A DNA stretch of 64,000 nucleotides, taken from assembly GCF_007859945.1 (NCBI RefSeq), contig NZ_SJPQ01000004.1, positions 124,001-188,000 on the forward strand, given 5' to 3'. The position numbers and the translations under genes are program-made. The notes below the pieces were generated by a model. The model saw only the letters and a list, made by a program, of their open reading frames with translations, was not told where the DNA came from and made no database searches. Below, in pieces: positions 52,411 through 61,364 of the stretch; the stretch's first letter is position 1; every line of letters starts with the position of its first letter. Source of the stretch: Pseudobythopirellula maris. Its GTDB lineage: Bacteria > Planctomycetota > Planctomycetia > Pirellulales > Lacipirellulaceae.

Positions 52411-54357
52411 GTGAATTCATCGCTCCGCTGCTTTGCGCTGTTGCTGCTCGCCGTCACCCCCGCGTGGGGCCACGAGAACCACGCCGACGAAAGCCACGAC
52501 CACGCCGGCCCCGACACTGAGGCACGCGAAATCGGGGCACGCGAAATCGGGTCCGCCCTGGCGCTCCCCACGTTCGATGGCCCCAAGCCGTGGTCCGACA
52601 AGCCGGTCCTCAGCGACGAGGGGCGGTTCCAGATCGCCATCATGACCGACCGCACCGGCGGCCACCGGCCGGGGGTTTGGATGCAAGCGGTGCGCAAGCT
52701 CAACATGCTCCGACCGGAGTTCGTTGTTTCAGTGGGCGACCTGATCGAGGGATACACCGACGACCGCGACCGGGCGCTGGCCGAGTGGCGCGAGTTCCTC
52801 GGGTTCATCGACCGGCTGGAGATGAAGTTCTTCTTCGTCGCCGGCAACCACGACGTCACCAACCCGATGCTCCACAAGCTGTGGCGCGAACGGTTCGGCA
52901 AGGAGTGGTACTCGTTCGATTACCGTGGGGTCCACTTTCTCTGTCTCAGCAGCGAGGACCCCACGCCGCAGCACCTGAGCGACGAGCAGGTCGCTTTCGT
53001 TCGCAGCGACCTCGACCAGCACGCCGACGCCAGCCACACGCTGGTGTTCCTGCACAAGCCGCTGTGGACTTACGCCGAGCGCGATCTGGCCGGCGGCGGC
53101 CCGGACCGCACGAACTGGAAGAAAGTCGAGGCGCTGCTCGCCGGCAGGCCGCACACGGTCTTCTCCGGCCACGTGCACCACTACGTGCAGTACGAGCGTA
53201 ACGGCGGCAGCAACTACTACTCGCTCGCCACGACCGGCGGCGGCTCGCAGCTGCGCGGCGACGACTACGGCGAGTTCGACCACGTCACGTGGCTCACGAT
53301 GCAAGGGGGCCGCCCGCACGTGGTGAACCTGCGGCTCGAAGGCATCCTGCCGCACGACGTGGTGACCGAGGAGAGCGCCAACACGTTCCGCGGCTTCTTG
53401 GCGGACACGGCGGTCGAGGTCGCCCCGATTCTCCTCACCAGCGAGGAGCAATTCACCGAGGGCGACTTGCACCTGCGACTCGTGAACGACTTCGGCGAGA
53501 CGGTCGAGCTCGAGGGCGAGTTCGACGGGCTGCCGCTCAAGGGGCTCACGGTCGACCCGCAGAAGATCCGCATGTCGGTCGGCCCGACCGGCGTGGCCGA
53601 GAAATCGGTCCGTTTGCGTTTCGAGGAGCCGATGGACCTTGACCGGCTGTCGATGGTGACCTTCGTCGCCAAGACCAAGACCCTGTCGGACAACCCGCTG
53701 CGGGCCGAGCGGCTCGTGCCGGTGTTGATCGACCGCAAGCACACGGCCTGGGCATTGACGGAGACTCCCAAGATCGACGGCGAGCTGGGCGATTGGCGCC
53801 CGCTGACCGGCGGCAAGGCCTTGCCGTTCCGCAGCCGCGACAACGCGCTGGTGCTCGACGCGCCGGAGCATTGGCAGGGGCCCACCGACGGATCATTCGC
53901 CTTCGCCGCCGCTCACGACGAGAAGCGTCTCTACTTCGCCGGCGAGGTGACCGACGAGCGCCTGACCGAGGGAGACCGCCTGGAGTTCATTGTCGACGGC
54001 CGCCCGCTGGCGAGGCGTCTGGAAAGCCACTGGCTCTACAAAGAGGTGCGGCTGAGCGTCGCCCCGGTGGGAGACGGCGAGCGTGTCGAGGCCTCGGCCC
54101 GACGCGGCGATAAGAAGCCGATCGAAGGCGTCGAGGGCGCCGGCCACAAGACGGAGCAGGGCTACGCATTCGAGGCGTCGCTGCCGATCGAGGTCTTGAG
54201 CGAACGCTCGGGCGACGACGCGTGGCGAGGGTTCCAGCTCGCCGTGGTGCTGCACGACGTGGACGACCGCGGCGAGGTCGCCTCGAGGGTCCTGTGGCGT
54301 GGTTCGCCGTCGGTCGACAGCACGAACACCGGCTACGGCCAGTTCCTGTTGGACTGA
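52411..54357 (+). CDS. Secreted calcineurin-like metallophosphoesterase with C-terminal CBM9-like domain
   Basis: A 648-residue exported protein. A GTG start gives the signal peptide MNSSLRCFALLLLAVTPAWG, followed by a His/Asp-rich short segment (HENHADESHDHAG). The phosphoesterase fold has FVVSVGDLIEG, FFFVAGNHDVT, LVFLHKPLW and FSGHVHHYVQY, metal-ligand motifs of the calcineurin family; the usual first D-x-H reads MTDRTGGHRP, so the His of motif I is replaced. After ~300 residues there is a beta domain, and from ~450 a CBM9-like domain (KIDGELGDWRPL, FAFAAAHDEKRLYFAGEVTD). The substrate is not known; many planctomycete homologues exist. It is alone. Confidence 0.8.
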   Translation: MNSSLRCFALLLLAVTPAWGHENHADESHDHAGPDTEAREIGAREIGSALALPTFDGPKPWSDKPVLSDEGRFQIAIMTDRTGGHRPGVWMQAVRKLNMLRPEFVVSVGDLIEGYTDDRDRALAEWREFLGFIDRLEMKFFFVAGNHDVTNPMLHKLWRERFGKEWYSFDYRGVHFLCLSSEDPTPQHLSDEQVAFVRSDLDQHADASHTLVFLHKPLWTYAERDLAGGGPDRTNWKKVEALLAGRPHTVFSGHVHHYVQYERNGGSNYYSLATTGGGSQLRGDDYGEFDHVTWLTMQGGRPHVVNLRLEGILPHDVVTEESANTFRGFLADTAVEVAPILLTSEEQFTEGDLHLRLVNDFGETVELEGEFDGLPLKGLTVDPQKIRMSVGPTGVAEKSVRLRFEEPMDLDRLSMVTFVAKTKTLSDNPLRAERLVPVLIDRKHTAWALTETPKIDGELGDWRPLTGGKALPFRSRDNALVLDAPEHWQGPTDGSFAFAAAHDEKRLYFAGEVTDERLTEGDRLEFIVDGRPLARRLESHWLYKEVRLSVAPVGDGERVEASARRGDKKPIEGVEGAGHKTEQGYAFEASLPIEVLSERSGDDAWRGFQLAVVLHDVDDRGEVASRVLWRGSPSVDSTNTGYGQFLLD

Positions 54358-54389
54358 ACGCCGGCCGACACGAGATCAGAGACAACGCA

Positions 54390-55436
54390 TCAAGCGGCCG
54401 CGGCCTGCGGCTCGGCGCCGCTGAGCACGCGTTTGTAAGTGGCGATCACCGCTTCCTCGGAGAACCCGCCTTGCAGGCTGGCTTGGCCGCCGGCGGCCAG
54501 GTGGGTCGCCAGCCCGCGGTCGTCGAGCACCTGACGGATCGCCCGTGCGCAGTCTTCCGGTTCGCCGGTCTCGAACAGCAGGCCGTTCTGCCCCTCGCGG
54601 ATGAGCCACAGCGGCCCGCCGCTGTTGGAGGCGACGACCGGCTTGCCCTGCGACCAGCCCTCGAGGATCACGTTGCCCAGCGGCTCGAGCCGCGAGGGGA
54701 GCACGCAGACATCACTCGCCGCCAGGCAGGGGCGGGCGTCGTTGCGCCAGCCGGTGAACCGGACCCGCGGGGCGACGCCGATCCGCTCGGCCAGCTCCTC
54801 GAGCGCCGTGCGCTCGGGGCCGTCGCCAACGATCCAAAGGAAGGCTTCCGGCACGTGGGCGATCGCCTCGATCAGCCAGTGGAAGCCCTTGCGCGGCACG
54901 AGCCGGCCGACGCTGCAGACGACCGGGGCGCCCGCAGGCGTATCGAGCTCGGCGCGGTCGATCGGATCGACACGCTCGGTCGAAGTGAAGTTCGTGACCA
55001 GCTCGACCGGCTTGGTCCAGCCGAGGTCGCGCACCCGGTCGATGATGCCGGGGGCGTTGCAGATCAGTTTGTCGGCGCGTTCGAACTGGGTGAGCCGGTC
55101 GGGGTAGTCTCCCAGCCGGCCGAGCCGCAAGGCGCCGCCCGCGTCGACGGGCAGCAGGTGCCCGGCGCGAGCCATCCAGGCGAGCACGGCGTCGGGACGC
55201 CAGTCGCGGATCACCCGTTGGATGCGCCGCGGCACGGTCCAGCGGTCGAGCGAGAGATTCCGGAAGTTGCTCTCGGCGAGGATCTCAGCGGAGCCGGCAA
55301 CCTTGTCGCGCCACGACCGGCCTGGGCGGATCACGACCTTCTGCTCGACGCCGCTGTCGGCGAGGCCGCGCACCAGGTGGCAAAAGAACGCCTCGGCGCC
55401 CCCTTCTTTGCCGAAATGGTAGTGTAGGACTTTCAT
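54390..55436 (-). CDS. Glycosyltransferase family 4
   Basis: A 348-residue GT-B fold enzyme of cell-surface glycan assembly. Start MKVLHYHFGKEGGAEAFFCH contains the typical acceptor-side Gly-rich loop. The C-terminal half has VVCSVGRLVPRKGFHWLIEA, the donor site ARPCLAASDVCVLPSRLEPLGNVILEGWSQG (E-x7-E) and PVVASNSGGPL. The substrate is not known. It is followed on the same strand by GT2 and methyltransferase genes upstream (55488, 56419), with gaps of 51 and 55 bases, so they probably form one operon read from 57141 to 54390. Confidence 0.9.
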   Translation of the reverse strand: MKVLHYHFGKEGGAEAFFCHLVRGLADSGVEQKVVIRPGRSWRDKVAGSAEILAESNFRNLSLDRWTVPRRIQRVIRDWRPDAVLAWMARAGHLLPVDAGGALRLGRLGDYPDRLTQFERADKLICNAPGIIDRVRDLGWTKPVELVTNFTSTERVDPIDRAELDTPAGAPVVCSVGRLVPRKGFHWLIEAIAHVPEAFLWIVGDGPERTALEELAERIGVAPRVRFTGWRNDARPCLAASDVCVLPSRLEPLGNVILEGWSQGKPVVASNSGGPLWLIREGQNGLLFETGEPEDCARAIRQVLDDRGLATHLAAGGQASLQGGFSEEAVIATYKRVLSGAEPQAAAA

Positions 55437-55487
55437 GTCGCTGATCGGCCGCGTGAGGGGCCGCCGGGTGTGGGGAGTGGGCGAACG

Positions 55488-56363
55488 CTAGGCGACCTTC
55501 TTGAGCGGCTCGGCCGGGGCCGACGCGATCGGAAGCGTTCGGGGCGGGGCGCCCTCCATGTCGTCGTGCGAGGGCCGCCGCTTCAGGGCGTGGCGTTGGT
55601 AGATCTTCGCTTCGGTCAGGAACGAGTAGACCGATCCGGTGAGCGCCTGAATCAGGCCGGGGAACCCGCACCGCCACAGCCCGTTGCGGACGTAGAGCCG
55701 CAGGAAGTAGAGCGGCGGGTTGAGGAAGAACTTCGCGAAGCGCGCTTGGGCGCCGCGCTCCAGCAGCATGTCGGCCTTGAGCGTCGAGTAGCTGTTCTCC
55801 TTGAGGATCTGCTCCTCGACCGGCAGCGGGCGGTAGTGCAGCAGGCTGCCCGGCTCGCAGTCGAGCACGTCGCCATCGGCCAAGATCCCTTCGTGGACTC
55901 TGAGCGTGAGGTCGAAAGCTCCGCGGTCCTTGCGGATGAGCCGCAAGATCTTGCGCTCACGCACGCTCTTGGGTGTGTAGCCGAACCCGATCAGGTAGGG
56001 GCGGCGGGCGAAGCGGTAGCCGGCGACCGAGTCGGGCGCCCCGAGCAGCCGCGGCAGCTCGTCGCGCAGCTCCTCGTCGAGCCGTTCGTCCGAGTCGATG
56101 CTCAGCAGCCAAGGCTGCGTGCACTGCTCCAGAGCGAACTGCTTCTGGGCGGCGTAGCCACGCCACGGCTCGTAGACGAACCGTATCGGCCAGCCGGCCG
56201 CGGCGTAGCTCTTCACCAGCTCGGCGGTGCCGTCGGTCGACCCAGAATCGACGATCACAATCTCCGCGCAGTCGGACAGGCTCTCGATGCAATTGCCGAG
56301 GTACTGTTCCTCGTCCTTGCAGATGATGAACGCTGAGACGGGCAGTCGGGCTTCGGGAGGCAT
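55488..56363 (-). CDS. Glycosyltransferase family 2 (WaaE/KdtX-like)
   Basis: A 291-residue GT-A enzyme. N terminus VSAFIICKDEEQYLGNCIES, then IVIVDSGSTDGTAELVKSYA and SIDSDERLDEELRDEL with the D-x-D metal site. The length and the phrase GYAAQKQFALEQCTQPWLLS are those of WaaE-type beta-1,4-glucosyltransferases, which add sugars to the LPS inner core. The last 40 residues are basic, with a membrane-associated helix. In operon with GT4 and methyltransferase. The acceptor is not known. Confidence 0.9.
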   Translation of the reverse strand: MPPEARLPVSAFIICKDEEQYLGNCIESLSDCAEIVIVDSGSTDGTAELVKSYAAAGWPIRFVYEPWRGYAAQKQFALEQCTQPWLLSIDSDERLDEELRDELPRLLGAPDSVAGYRFARRPYLIGFGYTPKSVRERKILRLIRKDRGAFDLTLRVHEGILADGDVLDCEPGSLLHYRPLPVEEQILKENSYSTLKADMLLERGAQARFAKFFLNPPLYFLRLYVRNGLWRCGFPGLIQALTGSVYSFLTEAKIYQRHALKRRPSHDDMEGAPPRTLPIASAPAEPLKKVA

Positions 56364-56418
56364 GGCTTGGGGCGACGCTGAGTGACGTGTCCTTGGGGGG
56401 CTGACGGCTGCGTGACGG

Positions 56419-57141
56419 CTACTTGATCGCCGAGATAAAGTGGCCTTCGGCGATGTTGCAAATCCGCTCGCCGCGCTGTCCGTCGTATACCCCGCGACGG
56501 AAGTAGAGCGACGCGCCGATCGAGTCCCACGCGTGGGCCGCGTGGCGCCGCAGCTTGCCGCCGCCGGTCATGTTCAGGCCCATCGCCGCCCGACCCCAGA
56601 TGAGCGGGGTGACGGTCGCCCGGCTGTAGCCGATCTCGGCCAGCGCCTGCCGCCACCAGCTTGGCGTCACGCGGTGGAAGTCGTCCGGGTGGCCGTGGAT
56701 GCGGAACATCCAGGGAACGGTGATGTAGACAACGCCCCCGGGGCGCAGAACGCGATGCATCTCCTCGAGGATCTGCTGCGGGTCGAAGACGTGTTCAAGC
56801 GTGTTGAGCGAGAGGCACTTGTCGAACGCCGCGTCTTCAATCGGGAGCGGGTCTCCCGGTTCGACAAGCCAAGTGGGCTCTGCGTCGGGATCGATGTTGA
56901 CGGACGAGTAGTCGATGCCCTGCGGGAGCCGCTTGATGTAGAGCGATTTCTCGCCCCCACCGACGTCGAGCACCCGCCCCGACAGGTCGAGCCGCTCGAG
57001 CAGCTCGTACTCGAGCTTGCGGATCGTGCTGACGCCGGGGAACTGCCGGCAGAGACGCCACCAGCGGCTGAGCGAGGGAGCCGGCGGCGGGGCGGTGGTG
57101 AACTGCATATTGCTGGTCTCCGGGCGTCTTTTCTTGTTCAA
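56419..57141 (-). CDS. SAM-dependent methyltransferase, class I
   Basis: A 240-residue methyltransferase. The SAM-binding motif I is GRVLDVGGGEKSLY; motif II region VNIDPDAEP; then FDKCLSLNTLEHVFDPQQIL and VLRPGGVVYITVPWMFRIHG, as in the sugar- or lipid-modifying methyltransferases often found among glycan genes. It starts at 57141 or at 57108 (MQFTTAPPP). It is the first gene of a three-gene operon with two glycosyltransferases, so it could methylate a surface glycan. It is divergent from the FkbM gene. Confidence 0.85.
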   Translation of the reverse strand: MNKKRRPETSNMQFTTAPPPAPSLSRWWRLCRQFPGVSTIRKLEYELLERLDLSGRVLDVGGGEKSLYIKRLPQGIDYSSVNIDPDAEPTWLVEPGDPLPIEDAAFDKCLSLNTLEHVFDPQQILEEMHRVLRPGGVVYITVPWMFRIHGHPDDFHRVTPSWWRQALAEIGYSRATVTPLIWGRAAMGLNMTGGGKLRRHAAHAWDSIGASLYFRRGVYDGQRGERICNIAEGHFISAIK

Positions 57142-57394
57142 ACGCCCCCGGTTTGGGCGATTCTGTCCGCCTCGCGAATGCCCGGCGGCGGCGGCTGTCC
57201 GCTCGGGTCGGGAGTGAAGTTGATTCGCGGTATGGCGTCAACACCAACCCGGTCCTGAGACTCGGGTTGCGCCGCCCGGCGGGGCGGCGGACGAGCCGTG
57301 GGATCGCTCTTGAGCCGCCCGCGGCGGTTCGTGTACTCTCGCCGCCCGCGCCTGCCAGGGGGCAGCCGCCAATCCGTCGACCGAGGGACCAACC

Positions 57395-58153
57395 GTGAGC
57401 ACCGCCCACGCCAGCCACGATCTATCGTCCAGCACCAGCACGCCCTTGGGCGTCGCCTCGACCGGCGGGCCTCACTTGCCGCGCCAACGGCTCAAGGACC
57501 AGTTCTGGGTCAAGGCGATCAAATGGCGGCTCTACAAGCGACGGTTCGGCCACGCCGGCTGGTCCACCCGCTACCTGTTCGACAAGATGGTCCGCCAGCT
57601 GACGCCGGCCGACACGGTGATCGACTGCGGCGCCAACGTGGGGCTGTTCACCCGCATGCTCGCCGAGCGCGGCTCGACCGTGCACGCGTTCGAGCCCGAT
57701 CCGTACTCGTTCTCGCGGCTCAAGCAGAACACGTCCGACCTGCCGAACGTGGTGCTGCACAACGCGGCCGTGGGCACGTGTGAGGGCTCGATCAAGCTCT
57801 ACCGCAAGCCGGGGTTCGATGACTCGCCCGAGTCGGCGTCGCTCAGCTCGTCGGTCTTCGCCGACAAGGTGAACATCGACCCCAACAGCTACGTCGAGGT
57901 CCAGCAGATCGACTTCTTGGCGTTTATGAAGGAGCTCGGTTCGCGGGTGGCGATCCTCAAGATCGACATCGAGGGCGCCGAGGTGCCGCTGCTGGAGGCG
58001 ATGCTAGAAGACGGCTCGCTCCAGCTCAGCGACGCGACGTTCGTCGAGACGCACGAGAGCCGTGTGCCCGAGCTGGCCGACCGGACCGCCGCGCTCAGGC
58101 GGCTGGCCGAGACCGACGACTGGCACGGGCTGCTGCACCTGGACTGGGAGTGA
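57395..58153 (+). CDS. FkbM family methyltransferase
   Basis: A 252-residue SAM-dependent methyltransferase from GTG 57395. The central motifs are VIDCGANVGLFTRMLAERGS (motif I), VHAFEPDPYSFSRLKQNT, ILKIDIEGAEVPLLEAML, as in FkbM enzymes that O-methylate sugars or polyketides. It faces the opposite way from the glycan operon, with a 253-base gap containing both promoters. It probably also acts on a surface glycan. Confidence 0.85.
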   Translation: MSTAHASHDLSSSTSTPLGVASTGGPHLPRQRLKDQFWVKAIKWRLYKRRFGHAGWSTRYLFDKMVRQLTPADTVIDCGANVGLFTRMLAERGSTVHAFEPDPYSFSRLKQNTSDLPNVVLHNAAVGTCEGSIKLYRKPGFDDSPESASLSSSVFADKVNIDPNSYVEVQQIDFLAFMKELGSRVAILKIDIEGAEVPLLEAMLEDGSLQLSDATFVETHESRVPELADRTAALRRLAETDDWHGLLHLDWE

Positions 58154-58252
58154 GCGGCGCAGGCCAACGGCCGGTGGTCAGGGGAGGATGTTGAGCGCCT
58201 CACCGCTGGTGCGACGCAGCACGCCGAAGCGCCGGCATGAGCGATGCCGACT

Positions 58253-58459
58253 TCAAATGACAGCCTTATCCGGCTCGAGCGTGTGCTGGGTTTTGCCGCC
58301 GTAGCTGGCGGCCGCGGCGCCGGCGAACCAGCCGACCGTGGCGATGAGCATCAAGGTCTTGTTCAGCTCGAGCGACACGCTGCCCGCTAGGTAGAGCAGC
58401 GGCGAGGCGATCGCCAGCAGCAGGCACACACGCGACACGATCTTGGCGATTGGCTTCAT
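58253..58459 (-). CDS. Small two-helix membrane protein
   Basis: A 68-residue protein with two hydrophobic stretches (VCLLLAIASPLLYLAGSV and LMLIATVGWFAGAAAASYGG) and a short C-terminal polar tail. No family is recognised. It is read in the same direction as the permease gene (58493) and starts 33 bases after its stop, so the two may form an operon and act together. Confidence 0.55.
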   Translation of the reverse strand: MKPIAKIVSRVCLLLAIASPLLYLAGSVSLELNKTLMLIATVGWFAGAAAASYGGKTQHTLEPDKAVI

Positions 58460-58492
58460 CGGAATCTTATTGCTGTAAGGAAAAGAGGAGGC

Positions 58493-59914
58493 TCAAGCGT
58501 CGACCGGCAGCTTGGACTGCGTGAACTTGCTGATCAGCAGGTAGAGCACCCCGCAGGTCAGCCAGCACGGAATGACCGCGTAGGCGGCGAACAGCCCCTG
58601 CCAGTAGATCAGGTAAAGCGCTACAAGCACCGGCAGGCCCCAAGCGAGAAGGACCGCGGGGTTGATGCCCGATCCGGCACGGGCGGCGTATTCGTCGGCC
58701 AGCCCGAAACGCTTCATCAGGTAGAAGTCGACGAAGATGATGGCGCCCATCGGGCCGAGGACCGTGCCGTAGGTGCCGACAAAATCGAGCAGCTTCGCCG
58801 ACAGGTTGGGGAAGATCCCCGCCGCGGTGGCCACCGCGCCGGCAATGATCGTGGCCAAGACACGCGGCATCCATGGCGCCACGCCCTGGAAAGCCAATCC
58901 GGCGCGGTAAATCGTCGGGTTGGCCGTCGTCCAGCCGGCGATCACCACGCACAGGATGCCGGTCCAGCCGATCGCGTCCCAGGTGAGCAGGCCGGGATTG
59001 ACCGACACGCCGGCGTCGAGCGGGTAGGCGTCGGTCGACACCCGCATCGAGGCGGCCAGCAGCAGCCCGGCGGCGATCCAGGCCATGTAGTGGCCGAGGA
59101 ACATGCCGATCGCCGGCGCCCAGCCGGCCGACTTGTTCTTGGCGAAGCGGAAGATCGACAGGTCGGCCATGCCGAAGTGCATCGCCCCGTTGCAGAGCCA
59201 GGCGAACACGACGATCTGCCAAAACGGGAAGGCGTTCTCGCCGTTGCGCGCCTGGACGAACGCGATCGCCTCGTCCCACTTCTGCGTCAGGTCGCCCCAG
59301 CCGCTCACCTCCATCTGGCCGAGCGACACGACGCCGCAGGAGGCGAACACGACGATCATCCACGGCGCGGCGAGGTTGGCCATGCGGGCGACCCGCTCGT
59401 AGCCGCCGGCCGCCACGGCCGTGATCACCACGCCGACCAGCACGCAGATCAGCGTGAACGACGGGGCGCCGAGCCCAAACGTCTCGCTGGGGACCTCGTA
59501 GAAGACGTTGAACGGGATGCCCACCGCGCTGGCCGAGACCGTAATCATCGCTCCCGCCAAGAAGCAGAACAGCACGCCGTTCACGACGTTGTAAAGCTTC
59601 ACGAGCGAGCCGCCGGCGATCCGCTCGAGCTGGTAGTAGAGGGTGAGCCGCTTGCTCAGCGCGATCGGGGCCACCAGGTAGCGCCAGGTGAGCACCGCCA
59701 GCAGGTTGCCCAGCAGCAGGCCGACAAACACGTCTTGCAGGCTCGCCCCGGCCGCCAGGAACAGCGGGCCGATCATGAACTCGGTCCCCGCGCAGTGCTC
59801 GCCGGCGTACATGCCCCAGAACTTGCCGTCGCCCAGCAGGGCGCTCTTGGGCACGGGCTCGCGTTCGAACTCACCGCCCGAGGATTCGCCGCTTGTGGAA
59901 GCTTGGTCCGCCAT
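58493..59914 (-). CDS. NCS1-type permease (nucleobase/cation symporter)
   Basis: A 473-residue transporter with about twelve hydrophobic segments. The N-terminal soluble part is acidic; the membrane part begins at FWGMYAGEHCAGTEFMIGPL. Phrases such as WRYLVAPIALSKRLTLYYQL, VAAGGYERVARMANLAAPWM and LLTWDAIGWTGI are of the NCS1 purine/cytosine/hydantoin type, though more distant than CodB. The solute could be cytosine, purine, allantoin or thiamine precursor. ATG at 59914. A tiny membrane protein follows it. Confidence 0.75.
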   Translation of the reverse strand: MADQASTSGESSGGEFEREPVPKSALLGDGKFWGMYAGEHCAGTEFMIGPLFLAAGASLQDVFVGLLLGNLLAVLTWRYLVAPIALSKRLTLYYQLERIAGGSLVKLYNVVNGVLFCFLAGAMITVSASAVGIPFNVFYEVPSETFGLGAPSFTLICVLVGVVITAVAAGGYERVARMANLAAPWMIVVFASCGVVSLGQMEVSGWGDLTQKWDEAIAFVQARNGENAFPFWQIVVFAWLCNGAMHFGMADLSIFRFAKNKSAGWAPAIGMFLGHYMAWIAAGLLLAASMRVSTDAYPLDAGVSVNPGLLTWDAIGWTGILCVVIAGWTTANPTIYRAGLAFQGVAPWMPRVLATIIAGAVATAAGIFPNLSAKLLDFVGTYGTVLGPMGAIIFVDFYLMKRFGLADEYAARAGSGINPAVLLAWGLPVLVALYLIYWQGLFAAYAVIPCWLTCGVLYLLISKFTQSKLPVDA

Positions 59915-60146
59915 CGGTGGCCTTAGTAGCTAAAAAAGGATGAGGGAAAAGACGCTCGTGGGCCCTAGAATGACCAACCGGCGAAGCCGTGGCAAGCCTC
60001 GACGCGGCAAGCTTCTGAGACAGCCGAGCGACTGATGCCCGGCGGGCACCGCCCGCCTCGCCTGACCCGGAATCTTTACCACCGCCGGTTGTTCACTGAC
60101 GCCGCCCACCCTGAGCCCGCAAGAGGTGAAGGCCGACCGCGGCCTC

Positions 60147-61058
60147 TCACAGCCCCCAGTCGGGCGCCAGGGCCCGCACCTTCTCGGTGAAGCGCAGCAG
60201 CGTGGGGATGTCGAGCTGCTCGGTGCGGGTGTCGGGGGCGAACTCCATCTCGTCGAGCAGCACGTCGACCTGCTCCTTGGTGGCGTGCTGCTTGAGCGCG
60301 GACACGACGTTCGCACGCAAGAACTTGCGGCGGTGCAGGAAGATCGCCTTGATCCACTGGTGGAAGAACTTCAGGTCGGGGATCGCCGCCCGCCGCTCCG
60401 GGTCAACGATGATCCGCACGATCGCCGAGGTGACCTTGGGCATTGGCCAGAAGACCTTGGGCGACATCTCGCGCACGACCTCGGTCGTGCACTGCGCCTG
60501 CATCCACACGCTCAGCGCGCCGTAGTCCTTGCTCCACGGCTTGGCCACGAGCCGGTCGGCCAGCTCTTTCTGGATCGTCGCGACCATCGTGTGCGGCGTG
60601 TGCTCGCACAGCAGCAGGTTCGAGAGGATCGGCGTCGCCACGTTGTACGGCAGGTTGGCCACGAGCTTGAGCCGCGAGTCGGGCAGGTCGGCCAGGGCGT
60701 CGCCCACGGCGTCCATCACCTCTGGCGCGAAGCGGTTCTTGTTCTTCAGCGCGTCGCAGCGCAGCTGCGTGACGTTGCCGAACCGCAGCAGCTGCTCGCT
60801 GGCGAGCTCGTACAGGTGGCCGTCGATCTCGACCGTCACCACGCGGCCCGCCTCGGGGGCCATCAGCGTGGTGAGCGACCCGGTGCCGGTGCCGATCTCG
60901 AGCACCACGTCTTGGGGTCCCAGGTCGGCCGAACTGATGATCATCCGCACCAGGTTCATGTCGATCAAGAAGTTCTGCCCATGGCGCGAAGCCGGCTCAA
61001 CGCCGATTTCGCGGAGCTTCTGCATGAGGAACGACTTGGTCTGAAGCGGAGGTGGCAC
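60147..61058 (-). CDS. rsmA: 16S rRNA adenine dimethyltransferase
   Basis: RsmA (KsgA) dimethylates A1518 and A1519 near the 3' end of 16S rRNA. The 303-residue protein has HGQNFLIDMNLV, SAM site LEIGTGTGSLTTLM, VTVEIDGHLYELA, and the catalytic NLPYNVATPILSNLLL (N-L-P-Y). The C-terminal helical domain is normal in length. The long start at 61058 (MPPPLQTKSFLMQKL) is kept because conserved-looking QTK comes before the second Met. The gene lies 279 bases downstream of ribE on the same strand, past a repeat region. Confidence 0.95.
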   Translation of the reverse strand: MPPPLQTKSFLMQKLREIGVEPASRHGQNFLIDMNLVRMIISSADLGPQDVVLEIGTGTGSLTTLMAPEAGRVVTVEIDGHLYELASEQLLRFGNVTQLRCDALKNKNRFAPEVMDAVGDALADLPDSRLKLVANLPYNVATPILSNLLLCEHTPHTMVATIQKELADRLVAKPWSKDYGALSVWMQAQCTTEVVREMSPKVFWPMPKVTSAIVRIIVDPERRAAIPDLKFFHQWIKAIFLHRRKFLRANVVSALKQHATKEQVDVLLDEMEFAPDTRTEQLDIPTLLRFTEKVRALAPDWGL

Positions 61059-61108
61059 AGGCGCGGGGCGGGGCAGGGGGGAGGGGGGGATCGTGAGCGT
61101 GGGGGCGA

Positions 61109-61188
61109 TAGCCGACGAGCTACGCTCGTCGGGGGAATCAAAGGCAATGTCACCCGTGGCGCTTCCGACGAGCGTAGCTCGTCGGCTA
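61109..61188. repeat. Inverted repeat of CCGACGAGCTACGCTCGTCGG
   Basis: TAGCCGACGAGCTACGCTCG (from 61109) and its inverse (61165-61188, ending CTCGTCGGCTA) each are nearly palindromic themselves and lie 32 bases apart. The region lies between rsmA and ribE. It may terminate or stabilise ribE mRNA, or be a mobile palindrome. Confidence 0.7.
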
Positions 61189-61239
61189 CCGGCAAATGGC
61201 TACACAACCGTATCCTGCGGGGCGACGCGATCCTAGCCC

Positions 61240-61364
61240 TGACGGCCCGCAAATTGCCATTCGACGCAGGGTTATGGGCCCGCGAGCTGCCGCTCCACGC
61301 AGTGTTATCGGCCTGCGAGCTGGCGCTCGACGCAGGGCTACCGGGCCGCGAGCTGGCGCTCGAC
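61240..61364. repeat. 33-bp tandem repeat derived from the 3' end of ribE
   Basis: Units start on the minus strand at 61364, 61331, 61298 and 61265 (fourth partial and divergent), period exactly 33. The first unit includes the last codons and the stop of ribE; later units still encode VERQLAG-like ends, each with its own stop codon. So the gene end was copied behind itself several times. Confidence 0.85.
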
